Shown piece by piece: positions 1 through 5,967 of a stretch of 8,181 nucleotides of DNA; within the stretch, counting starts at the first letter, position 1; each line of letters opens with the position of its first letter. The notes beneath the pieces are model-generated. The model had not been told where the DNA came from, made no database searches, and saw nothing but the letters and a program-made list of their open reading frames with translations. Source of the stretch: Alphaproteobacteria bacterium. GTDB lineage: Bacteria > Pseudomonadota > Alphaproteobacteria > Rhizobiales > Devosiaceae. The translations under genes were made by a program, and so were the position numbers. The stretch is taken from positions 1 to 8,181 of the forward strand of contig JAADFY010000031.1 of NCBI GenBank assembly GCA_013152625.1. The letters are read 5' to 3'.

Positions 1-1
1 A

Positions 2-442
2 AGTTCGATAACCAACGGCGGCGTGCTGACGACGACAACACCGGGGCAAATCGCAATTGTAGCGCAAGTATTGGCAACAGTGCCCAATACCAGAATTGTC
101 TTCGTGAAGCGAGACAAACACGACACTGCATTGCGCATATTTTTTCGCAAGTACAGAAATGGAAATCACTACTCATATGATTTGAGCTGGCTGATGGAAT
201 ATCTCGACTGGTATTACGACCTGATGGAAATTTATTGTAAAAAATATCCCGAACATACCATGGTTGTGAATTACGAAGACCTTGTCGCCGATACGGAAAA
301 CCAACTCAGGCGGGTGGCGGTATTTGCCGGGCTTGAATTGCCAGAAAACCCAAATTTTTCAGTTGGCGATGACCGGGGGTGTTCAAAACCCTATCGCGAT
401 CTGATGGCCGCTGCCATGGCATCCGGCATGGAAAAGAACTAG
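2..442 (+). CDS. Sulfotransferase-family protein, C-terminal part (5' end outside window)
   Basis: The frame is open from the first base and ends at TAG 440-442, giving the last 146 residues of a longer protein. It resembles the C-terminal half of PAPS-dependent sulfotransferases of the TPST/Sulfotransfer_3 type, which move sulfate from PAPS to a sugar or tyrosine hydroxyl. Visible marks are FVKRDKHDTALRIFF, aligning with the 3'-phosphate-binding segment (R-x3-D-x2-L-S), a Tyr/Trp-rich helix (EYLDWYYDLMEIY), and VVNYEDLVADTENQLRRVAVFAGLEL, the usual 'YE.LV.D.E...R....F.GL' block. The Ser of the phosphate-binding segment appears to be Arg here. The N-terminal PAPS P-loop cannot be seen, so activity cannot be judged. 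Base composition is low in G+C (about 47%, and about 39% at 121-300), unlike the genes that follow. Next to polysaccharide genes, a carbohydrate acceptor is more likely than protein tyrosine; this is inference. The GTG at 23 is only an internal codon. Confidence 0.72.
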   Translation, partial: SSITNGGVLTTTTPGQIAIVAQVLATVPNTRIVFVKRDKHDTALRIFFRKYRNGNHYSYDLSWLMEYLDWYYDLMEIYCKKYPEHTMVVNYEDLVADTENQLRRVAVFAGLELPENPNFSVGDDRGCSKPYRDLMAAAMASGMEKN

Positions 443-485
443 ACCGGTCGGGCGGCGGCCCTGACAGTTGGCACCATCGTGGCCC

Positions 486-514
486 TCGGCAAAGCCGGTC
501 TTTTGATATATATT
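486..514 (+). promoter_or_regulatory. Possible sigma70-type promoter before the sugar transferase gene
   Basis: In the 107-bp gap after the sulfotransferase there is TCGGCA at 486-491 (4 of 6 matches to TTGACA), a 17-nt spacer, and TATATT at 509-514 (5 of 6 matches to TATAAT). It lies in the most AT-rich part of the gap and is followed by a T-rich run at 513-524. Transcription would start near 520, giving a leader of about 30 nt before ATG 550. The match is by eye. A polymorphic AT-rich spacer could produce it by chance. Confidence 0.3.
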
Positions 515-549
515 TCTTTTTTTTAAGCTACTCACATACACGGCAGGCA

Positions 550-1902
550 ATGTTCGAAGCCCTCCCGAAACACAAAAAACCTACCGGTGGTCCGAACAAA
601 ACCACAGAGCCGGGCTCTGGCGGAAACGGGCCCGGCGGCTGGCTGCGCCGGGTTGTGGAAAGGCTGGCAACAAATTTTGGTTCAGATCTGCTCATCAGCC
701 TGGGGTTGGCCGTTGCCCTGCCGGCGATCCTGCGCTGGGGCGGGGATGTGGCCGAATGGAGTGGTCCGGGCCAGTTCTACACCGTTATCGGCACCACATT
801 TGCCGTTGCTTTCGGCTCTTATATCCTGCGCAAGATCGAAGATTATCCCGGCGCCCGGGCCGGGGCGTATGTCTTGCCCAGTTTCATTGTCACCTATCTG
901 ATATTGCTGGCAATATTCGTATTCCTGCGCCTCGAGTATAATCGTTTTCTGCTGCCAACCAGTTTTGCGCTGGCGGTTCTTTGGGCCTATATCGCCCAAA
1001 AACTGCGCCAGGCGGGGGGTGTCAATTACGCCATTGTGCCGGGCGGCGAAGTTAGAAATCTGCCAAACGTGCGCAACGTGAGCTGGGCCAACCTCGACAA
1101 GCCGGTTCTGAATGGTGACGGGTTCGCAGGGGTCGTGGCAGATCTGAAAGTGGAAAAATCCGAGGAATGGCAACGGTTTCTGACCGATCAGGCGGTGGCG
1201 GGCACGCCTGTTTATGACGCGCGCCAGATCGCGGAGGCCCTGACCGGGCGGGTTTCGATCCGTCACCTTTCGGAAAACACCCTCGGTTCCATCAACCCGA
1301 ACCGGATTTATACCCAGGTCCGGTTTTTTGGCGACTGGATTGCCGCATTGCTGGCACTGATCATCCTGATTGCCCCGTTGGCAGTGATTGCCCTAATCAT
1401 CCGGGCAACTTCTCCCGGTCCGGCGCTGTTTGTGCAGCCACGGGTGGGGTTTCGCGGGCGAACGTTCCAGATATACAAATTTCGCTCCATGGTGGTGCCC
1501 AGTGACAAATTCGACAACGAGCGGGAACAGGCCAAAACCCGGAACGATGATGGCCGAATTACAAAAATCGGGAAGTTCATGCGGCGGGCGCGCATTGATG
1601 AGTTGCCGCAAATCCTGAACATCCTGCGCGGGGAAATGTCGTGGATCGGTCCGCGACCCGAAGCGGTTCCCTTATCCAAATGGTACGAAAACAAACTGCC
1701 ATTTTATCGGTATCGCCACATTGTCCGGCCGGGAATAACCGGTTGGGCCCAGGTCAATCAGGGCCATGTGGTCGAGGACGATCAGGTGCTGGACAAGCTG
1801 CATTACGACTTTTACTACATCAAGAATTATTCGCCCTGGCTCGACATCATGATTGTCTTTCGCACAGTTGTTACCGTTGTAAACGGGCTTGGGGCCAAAT
1901 AA
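550..1902 (+). CDS. Polyprenyl-phosphate sugar-1-phosphate transferase (WbaP/WcaJ-like, initiating glycan transferase)
   Basis: This 450-residue protein belongs to the bacterial sugar transferase family (PF02397). Such enzymes move a sugar-1-phosphate from a UDP-sugar to undecaprenyl phosphate in the inner membrane, the first step of O-antigen, capsule or exopolysaccharide assembly. Residues 1-30 are a Gly/Pro/Lys-rich cytoplasmic leader. Four hydrophobic segments follow (about 45-62, 76-94, 107-127, 133-151), then a soluble domain (about 155-255), a membrane hairpin (about 262-285) and the catalytic domain. The catalytic domain shows KFRSM (310-314), RARIDELPQ with the D350-E351 dyad, GPRPE (367-371) and RPGITGWAQVN (393-403). 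ATG 550 is chosen because the open frame back to 379 overlaps the sulfotransferase and lacks family-like sequence. The ribosome site (GGCAGG, 542-547) is poor and close. The middle domain lacks a clear GxGxxG. The sugar used cannot be told from sequence. Confidence 0.9.
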   Translation: MFEALPKHKKPTGGPNKTTEPGSGGNGPGGWLRRVVERLATNFGSDLLISLGLAVALPAILRWGGDVAEWSGPGQFYTVIGTTFAVAFGSYILRKIEDYPGARAGAYVLPSFIVTYLILLAIFVFLRLEYNRFLLPTSFALAVLWAYIAQKLRQAGGVNYAIVPGGEVRNLPNVRNVSWANLDKPVLNGDGFAGVVADLKVEKSEEWQRFLTDQAVAGTPVYDARQIAEALTGRVSIRHLSENTLGSINPNRIYTQVRFFGDWIAALLALIILIAPLAVIALIIRATSPGPALFVQPRVGFRGRTFQIYKFRSMVVPSDKFDNEREQAKTRNDDGRITKIGKFMRRARIDELPQILNILRGEMSWIGPRPEAVPLSKWYENKLPFYRYRHIVRPGITGWAQVNQGHVVEDDQVLDKLHYDFYYIKNYSPWLDIMIVFRTVVTVVNGLGAK

Positions 1903-1998
1903 GCCCCCCCCATTCGTTGTGCTTGCCAACGGCCCGGGGGCAATTGAAAAAATTTTGGGATCAGACAGGCAAAAAAGGATCAGGCAATCAACAGTTCC

Positions 1999-3048
1999 AT
2001 GAAACATATTTCCGGGCGCCGGATCCGGTTTGGCCTGGTGGGGTGCGGGCGCATCTGCGCCAATCATATCAATGCCATCAAGACCCACAGCGCGGACGCC
2101 GAACTGGTGGCCGTGTGTGACATCGATCCGGTTGCTTTGGCCAAAGCCACCGCATCCACAGGTGCTGTGGGGTTTGCCAGCCTGACTGAAATGCTGGGAA
2201 GAAGTGAAACCGACTGCATAATCGTGTGCACACCGTCGGGGCTGCACCCGGTACAGGCCATCCAGATCGCCGGCACAGGCCGGCATGTGATGACCGAAAA
2301 GCCCATGGCCACCCGCTGGCGGGACGGGCTGGAGATGGTGGCGGCCTGTGACCGGGCCGGTGTGCGTCTTTTTGTTATCAAACAGAACCGGTTCAATCCC
2401 ACGTTGCAACTGGTGCGCAAGGCGGTGGACGGGGGGCGCTTTGGCCGGATCTACTCGGTGTCGGTCAATGTTTTCTGGACCCGGCCCCAGGCCTATTACG
2501 ATAGCGCAAAGTGGCGCGGCACCTGGGAATTCGATGGTGGCGCGTTCATGAACCAGGCCAGCCACTATATCGATCTGCTGGATTGGCTGGTGGGGCCGCT
2601 TGAAAGCGTTTCGGCCTATTCGGCAACGCTGGCACGCAATATCGAGGTGGAAGATACCGGCGTTGCTGCTCTTAAATGGCGCAACGGGGCGCTGGGCACC
2701 CTGAATGTCACCATGTTGACTTATCCGCAAAATCTCGAAGGTTCGCTGACCATCCTGGGTGAGACCGGCACCGTGCGGGTGGGGGGCGTGGCCGTCAATG
2801 AAATGCAGGCCTGGGAATTCGCCGATACGCAGCCCGGGGACGAAGAGGCGCGCAACACCGCCTATGATGCCGGCGGTGTTTATGGCCATGGTCACCCCAT
2901 CTATTATGAAAATGTAATCGGGACCCTGCGCGGTAACGCCGAGCCGGTAACCGACGGTCGCGAGGGGTTGCGCAGTCTGGAGTTGATCACCGCGCTTTAC
3001 AAATCGGCCCGGGACGGCACCCGCGTTGCCCTGCCCCTGGACAACTGA
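1999..3048 (+). CDS. wbpB: UDP-GlcNAc-uronate 3-dehydrogenase, Gfo/Idh/MocA family (WbpB/WlbA-like)
   Basis: The 349 residues form an NAD-dependent oxidoreductase of the Gfo/Idh/MocA family. The closest resemblance I recognise is to WbpB/WlbA, which oxidises C3 of UDP-N-acetylglucosaminuronic acid to the 3-keto sugar in the cytoplasm. The Rossmann fold opens with FGLVGCGRI (11-19), followed by the strand ending in CDIDP (40-44). EKP (100-102) gives the family lysine K101. KQNRFNPTLQLV (128-139), DGGAFMNQASHYIDLLDWL (179-197, with H189) and TILGETGTVRVGG (251-263) are typical of the WlbA branch. Length is a little over the usual 310-350. ATG 1999 is the only start after the in-frame TGA at 1945. 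No good Shine-Dalgarno is close: AAGGA at 1975-1979 is 19 nt away. The 96-bp gap upstream has a run of eight C (1904-1911) and a repeated GGATCAG (1958-1964, 1977-1983). The gene is followed at once by the acetyltransferase and aminotransferase of the same pathway. Confidence 0.85.
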   Translation: MKHISGRRIRFGLVGCGRICANHINAIKTHSADAELVAVCDIDPVALAKATASTGAVGFASLTEMLGRSETDCIIVCTPSGLHPVQAIQIAGTGRHVMTEKPMATRWRDGLEMVAACDRAGVRLFVIKQNRFNPTLQLVRKAVDGGRFGRIYSVSVNVFWTRPQAYYDSAKWRGTWEFDGGAFMNQASHYIDLLDWLVGPLESVSAYSATLARNIEVEDTGVAALKWRNGALGTLNVTMLTYPQNLEGSLTILGETGTVRVGGVAVNEMQAWEFADTQPGDEEARNTAYDAGGVYGHGHPIYYENVIGTLRGNAEPVTDGREGLRSLELITALYKSARDGTRVALPLDN

Positions 3049-3049
3049 C

Positions 3050-3631
3050 TTGCCCGGCCCTGAAATTCATCCCAGCGCGATCGTTGACGAAGGGGCCCGG
3101 ATCGGCGATGGCAGCCGGGTGTGGCACTTCGCCCATGTGTGCGCCGGGGCCCAGATCGGCCGGGACTGCTCCTTGGGGCAGAACGTTTTTGTGGGCAACA
3201 AGGTGCTTATTGGCAACGGTGTCAAAATTCAGAACAATGTCTGCATATACGACAATGTGACCCTGAAAGATGATGTGTTCTGCGGCCCCTCGATGGTTTT
3301 TACCAACGTGTTCAACCCCCGGGCCAGTGTGTCACGCAAAAACGAGTACCGGGATACCCTGGTGGAGCGCGGCGCGACCCTTGGCGCCAATTGCACCATC
3401 ATCTGCGGCGTGACCATCGGCGAATATGCTTTTGTCGGTGCCGGCGCAGTCATCACCCGGGATGTTGCCGGCTATGCCCTGGTGACCGGAGTGCCGGCCC
3501 GCCATTCCGGCTGGATGAGCCGGCATGGGGAAAAACTCGATCTGCCGCTGAGCGGGAACGGCGAGGCGAAATGCCCGGCCACCGGCGAGAGGTATGTGCT
3601 TGAAGGTGGTGTATTGCGGTATTCTGGCTGA
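3050..3631 (+). CDS. wbpD: UDP-2-acetamido-3-amino-2,3-dideoxy-glucuronate N-acetyltransferase (WbpD/WlbB-like)
   Basis: This 193-residue protein is a left-handed beta-helix acyltransferase that uses acetyl-CoA to acetylate the 3-amino group of the UDP-sugar acid. Hexapeptide repeats run from about 5 to 145 (IHPSAIVDEGARIG, VFVGNKVLIGNGVKI, VTIGEYAFVGAGAVI). VFTNVFNPRA (83-92) contains an Asn at N86 that matches a conserved position of this branch, and VTGVPAR (145-151) closes the helix. The tail has KCPATGERY (174-182), typical of WbpD/WlbB. There is no ATG start. TTG 3050 gives the family-like MPGPEIHPSAIVDEG and begins one base after the wbpB stop. TTG 3026, overlapping wbpB by 23 nt with GGGACGG (3011-3017) upstream, is a real alternative that adds 8 residues. 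The stop shares its A with the ATG of the next gene, so coupling is likely. Confidence 0.88.
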   Translation: MPGPEIHPSAIVDEGARIGDGSRVWHFAHVCAGAQIGRDCSLGQNVFVGNKVLIGNGVKIQNNVCIYDNVTLKDDVFCGPSMVFTNVFNPRASVSRKNEYRDTLVERGATLGANCTIICGVTIGEYAFVGAGAVITRDVAGYALVTGVPARHSGWMSRHGEKLDLPLSGNGEAKCPATGERYVLEGGVLRYSG

Positions 3632-4767
3632 TGGAATTTACCAATCTGAAACGACAGCAGGATGCCATTCGCCCTGAACTCGACAGGCGCATGGCCGATG
3701 TGCTGGCCCATGGGCGCTATATTTTAGGCCCGGAAGTTGCCGAACTGGAAGGGGTTCTGGGGGCGTTTTGCGATGCGCAGTGCATAACGGTGGCATCGGG
3801 CACCGAGGCTTTGCTGATCGCATTGATGGCCCTTGGCATCGGGCCCGGGGATGAGGTGATCACCACCCCGTTTTCTTTTATCGCCACCGCCGAAATGATC
3901 GTGCTTCTGGGGGCAAAGCCGGTTTATGCCGATGTGGAACCGCAAAGCGGGAATATCGCGGTGGGGGAAATCGCGAAATGCATAAACTCGCGGACCCGGG
4001 CGATCCTGCCGGTTTCCCTGTTCGGGCAATGTGCCCACATGGACGAAATCAACCAACTGGCGGAAAAACACGGGATTGCCGTAATCGAGGACGGGGCGCA
4101 AAGTTTTGGCGCCCGATACCGAGGCAACCCCAGTTGCGCCCTTTCCACCATTGGCACCACCAGCTTTTTTCCCTCCAAGCCGCTGGGCTGTTATGGGGAT
4201 GGGGGGGCGGTGTTTACCCGGGATGAGAAACTGGCCCGGGCCATACGCGAAATACGGGTGCACGGGCAATCCCGGCGCTACCATCACACAAGAATTGGCG
4301 TTGGCGGGCGCATGGACACCCTGCAATGCGCTATCGTTCTGGCCAAATGGACACGCTTTGAAACTGAAATTGGCACCCGGGCAAAGATCGGGGCGACCTA
4401 TACGAGGCTGATACACGGGCAGGTGCCCGGCGCCGGCGAAGCTGGGCCCCATGAGGCCCGAACAGCCTCTGATGGTCTTAAAACGCTCCATATTTTTACG
4501 GATCGGACATCGGTTTATGCCCAATATGGGGTGCTGGTGCCGGATCGGGACCGGGTAGCGGCGGCACTGGCGGCGGCGGGCGTGCCGACAGCGGTTCATT
4601 ATCCCACCCCCATCCACCGTCAACCGGCCTATGCGGGATTGGCGGCCGGACCTCAAATGCCGGTGGCGGACTGGTTTTGCGCCCATATTCTGTGTTTGCC
4701 CATGGGCCCGGATCTGACGCCGGATGAGCAAAAAGTTGTGGTTGCCGCACTGGCACAGGCTTTGTAG
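3631..4767 (+). CDS. wbpE: UDP-2-acetamido-2-deoxy-ribo-hexuluronate aminotransferase, DegT/DnrJ/EryC1 family (WbpE/WlbC-like)
   Basis: The 378 residues form a PLP-dependent sugar aminotransferase that places an amino group, usually from glutamate, on C3 of the 3-keto UDP-sugar made by WbpB; WbpD then acetylates it. The start EFTNLKRQQ and RYILGPEVAELE are typical. SGTEAL (56-61) binds PLP phosphate, IEDGAQSFGA (152-161) holds the ring-binding Asp154 and Gln157, and SFFPSKPLGCYGDGGA (178-193) carries the Schiff-base lysine K183. HGQ (211-213), RMDTLQ (227-232), SVYAQY (294-299) and PTAVHYPTPIH (319-329) also fit WbpE. About 266-291 looks longer than the short 'P...P.H.TSVYAQY' linker I would expect in WbpE. 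ATG 3631 overlaps the wbpD stop by one base and has no near Shine-Dalgarno, which suggests translational coupling. It is the last polysaccharide gene before the nuo operon. Confidence 0.9.
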   Translation: MEFTNLKRQQDAIRPELDRRMADVLAHGRYILGPEVAELEGVLGAFCDAQCITVASGTEALLIALMALGIGPGDEVITTPFSFIATAEMIVLLGAKPVYADVEPQSGNIAVGEIAKCINSRTRAILPVSLFGQCAHMDEINQLAEKHGIAVIEDGAQSFGARYRGNPSCALSTIGTTSFFPSKPLGCYGDGGAVFTRDEKLARAIREIRVHGQSRRYHHTRIGVGGRMDTLQCAIVLAKWTRFETEIGTRAKIGATYTRLIHGQVPGAGEAGPHEARTASDGLKTLHIFTDRTSVYAQYGVLVPDRDRVAAALAAAGVPTAVHYPTPIHRQPAYAGLAAGPQMPVADWFCAHILCLPMGPDLTPDEQKVVVAALAQAL

Positions 4768-4800
4768 CCGGACGGGGTTTGCGGCCCAAACCGAACCGGC
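4767..4800 (+). terminator. Stem-loop at the end of the polysaccharide genes, weak terminator candidate
   Basis: An outer stem GCCGG (4767-4771) / CCGGC (4796-4800) and an inner stem GGTTTG (4776-4781) / CAAACC (4787-4792) with a 5-nt loop form a bulged hairpin that begins at the last base of the wbpE stop codon. No T tract follows (CCAAAACTTAC), so it is not a classic intrinsic terminator. It may act as a 3'-end processing or pausing structure. Confidence 0.35.
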
Positions 4801-4860
4801 CCAAAACTTACAGGAAACGAATTTCAAACTGACGCACCACCAGCCACTTGAAACCCTTGA

Positions 4861-4882
4861 GGCAACCGGCTAAGCCGGTGCC
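4861..4882. repeat. Strong inverted repeat in the nuo upstream region
   Basis: GGCAACCGGC (4861-4870) and GCCGGTGCC (4874-4882) pair over nine base pairs with one bulged A and a 3-nt loop (TAA). It is the strongest hairpin in the spacer. Without a T tract on either side it is not an evident terminator. It could be a transcript structure or an operator; nothing decides between these. Confidence 0.5.
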
Positions 4883-4886
4883 GGAT

Positions 4887-4970
4887 GGCGTTGACGGCGT
4901 TGCGACTCGATGCCAGGGCGTTTGCCGGAAGCGCTGCCGCCGGTGCAGAGGATGCGCACGGGCGTTGCGA
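4887..4970. repeat. Cluster of GGCGTT direct repeats upstream of nuoA
   Basis: GGCGTT occurs four times in 84 bp: at 4887-4892, 4896-4901, 4917-4922 and 4961-4966. Two copies extend to the 10-mer GGCGTTGCGA (4896-4905 and 4961-4970). The arrangement could be a set of binding sites for a regulator of nuo expression. Short GC-rich words recur by chance in this genome, so the assignment is weak. Confidence 0.35.
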
Positions 4971-4986
4971 ATACAAAACGATGGAT

Positions 4987-5020
4987 ACGGCTCGAATGTT
5001 AAGCCGTGAACGGGGAAAGG
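4987..5020 (+). promoter_or_regulatory. nuoA leader hairpin and ribosome binding site
   Basis: ACGGCT (4987-4992) and AGCCGT (5002-5007) form a perfect 6-bp stem with a 9-nt loop. Four nucleotides later comes a purine-rich ribosome site, GGGGAAAGG (5012-5020), placed 4 nt before ATG 5025. The site is clear and fixes the nuoA start. The stem ends before the site and would not hide it, so any regulatory role is a guess. Confidence 0.5.
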
Positions 5021-5024
5021 CGCA

Positions 5025-5390
5025 ATGAACGAGCTTTTAAGCCAGTACCTCCCGGTCATTTTGTTTATCGGCCTTTCCGCGGTGATCGGCGCCGCACTGC
5101 TGTTTGTGCCCTTCATGGTTGCGGTGAAAAATCCGGACCCGGAAAAAGTCTCTGCCTACGAGTGTGGTTTTGACCCCTTCGATGACGCGCGCATGAAGTT
5201 CGATGTGCGGTTTTATCTGGTGGCCATCCTGTTCATCATTTTTGATCTTGAAGTGGCATTCCTGTTTCCCTGGGCGGTGGCGTTCGGCGATGTGGGGTGG
5301 TTCGGCTTCTGGTCAATGATGATTTTTCTGGGGGTGCTGACCATCGGCTTCATTTATGAGTGGCGCAAAGGGGCTTTGGAGTGGGATTGA
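5025..5390 (+). CDS. nuoA: NADH:quinone oxidoreductase subunit A
   Basis: This 121-residue membrane protein is NuoA (ND3 homologue) of complex I, which sits at the junction of the membrane and peripheral arms near the quinone entry site. It has three membrane helices (about 8-30, 62-83, 94-111). The long first loop carries YECGFDPFDDAR (45-56), with the conserved Cys47 of the ND3 loop. FYLVAILFIIFDLEVAFLFPW (63-83) includes the conserved acidic FDLE motif of the second helix. Length and motifs match the full family. It begins the nuo operon after a 257-bp spacer with a good ribosome site, and its last 10 nt overlap nuoB. Confidence 0.97.
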   Translation: MNELLSQYLPVILFIGLSAVIGAALLFVPFMVAVKNPDPEKVSAYECGFDPFDDARMKFDVRFYLVAILFIIFDLEVAFLFPWAVAFGDVGWFGFWSMMIFLGVLTIGFIYEWRKGALEWD

Positions 5391-5962
5391 CCGATCAGGG
5401 CGATACGCTGATCGCCCCCAGACCGACGGGCATACTTGATCCGCGGACCGGCAGGCCGGTTGGCGCTGATAATCCGTTTTTCCTCGAAATCAACAACGAA
5501 CTTGCCGACAAGGGCTTTCTGGTCACCTCAACCCAGGACATGATCAACTGGGCGCGCACCGGCTCGCTCATGTGGATGACGTTCGGGCTGGCGTGCTGTG
5601 CCATTGAAATGATGCAGATGTCCATGCCGCGCTATGATTGCGAGCGGTTCGGATTTGCCCCCCGGGCCTCCCCGCGCCAGTCCGATGTCATGATCGTGGC
5701 CGGAACTTTGACCAATAAAATGGCGCCCGCCCTGCGTAAGGTTTACGACCAGATGCCGGAACCGCGCTACGTGATTTCCATGGGCTCGTGCGCCAATGGC
5801 GGCGGCTATTATCATTATTCGTATGCGGTGGTACGCGGGTGTGACCGCATTGTGCCCGTAGATATTTATGTGCCCGGCTGTCCGCCCACCGCCGAGGCGC
5901 TGCTTTATGGCGTGCTCATGCTGCAAAAGAAAATCCGGCGAACCGGGACGATCGAGCGATAG
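5381..5962 (+). CDS. nuoB: NADH:quinone oxidoreductase subunit B (N2 cluster)
   Basis: NuoB (PSST homologue) holds the terminal [4Fe-4S] cluster N2, which passes electrons to quinone. The 193 residues show the four ligands: the adjacent pair C72-C73 in GLACCAIEMM, C137 in MGSCANGGG and C167 in VPGCPPTAEALL. SMPRYDCERFG (81-91) is also typical. GTG 5381 is chosen because it yields MGLTDQGDTLIAPRP, the usual start in alphaproteobacteria, with AAAGGGG (5367-5373) about 7 nt upstream. GTG 5360 (7 residues longer) and TTG 5387 are alternatives. The start lies inside nuoA, a 10-nt overlap that suggests coupled translation. The gap to nuoC is 5 nt. Confidence 0.96.
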   Translation: MGLTDQGDTLIAPRPTGILDPRTGRPVGADNPFFLEINNELADKGFLVTSTQDMINWARTGSLMWMTFGLACCAIEMMQMSMPRYDCERFGFAPRASPRQSDVMIVAGTLTNKMAPALRKVYDQMPEPRYVISMGSCANGGGYYHYSYAVVRGCDRIVPVDIYVPGCPPTAEALLYGVLMLQKKIRRTGTIER

Positions 5963-5967
5963 TCGAT

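Larger units (their letters stand above)
4768..5024. other. Spacer between the polysaccharide genes and the nuo operon
   Basis: These 257 bp contain no gene I can support. No convincing -35/-10 pair was found, although the transcript for nuoA should start here or read through from upstream. Visible structure consists of three inverted repeats (4767-4800, 4861-4882, 4987-5007) and four copies of GGCGTT. A 47-codon open frame (ATG 4885 to TGA 5028) overlaps the nuoA start as ATGA. Its G+C is nearly equal at the three codon positions (30, 28 and 28 of 47), so it does not look coding. Confidence 0.6.

Noticed and set aside
379..549. 57-codon N-terminal extension of the sugar transferase frame
   Set aside because: It overlaps the sulfotransferase and crosses the AT-rich gap with the likely promoter, and reads as unlike the family; ATG 550 is the better start.
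1903..1998. Possible promoter with TTGAAA at 1944-1949 before wbpB
   Set aside because: At 17-nt spacing the -10 would be AGGCAA, which does not match; the gap may simply be transcribed through from the upstream gene.
1672..2895. Long open frame on the minus strand (407 codons) opposite the transferase end and wbpB
   Set aside because: It lies opposite well-recognised + strand genes, shows no family motifs and is a product of GC-rich codon use.
3724..4827. Minus-strand open frame of 367 codons opposite wbpE
   Set aside because: The + strand has a clear aminotransferase with its PLP lysine; the reverse translation is low in recognisable motifs and rich in Pro/Arg/His/Gly.
4848..4876. TTGAAA at 4848-4853 with TAAGCC at 4871-4876 as a nuo promoter
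   Set aside because: The spacing is 17 nt, but the -10 is a poor match and lies inside the strong inverted repeat at 4861-4882.
4885..5028. 47-codon open frame ending as ATGA over the nuoA start
   Set aside because: The coupling-like overlap is attractive, but G+C is flat across codon positions (30, 28 and 28 of 47), the ribosome site is poor and no known motif is seen.
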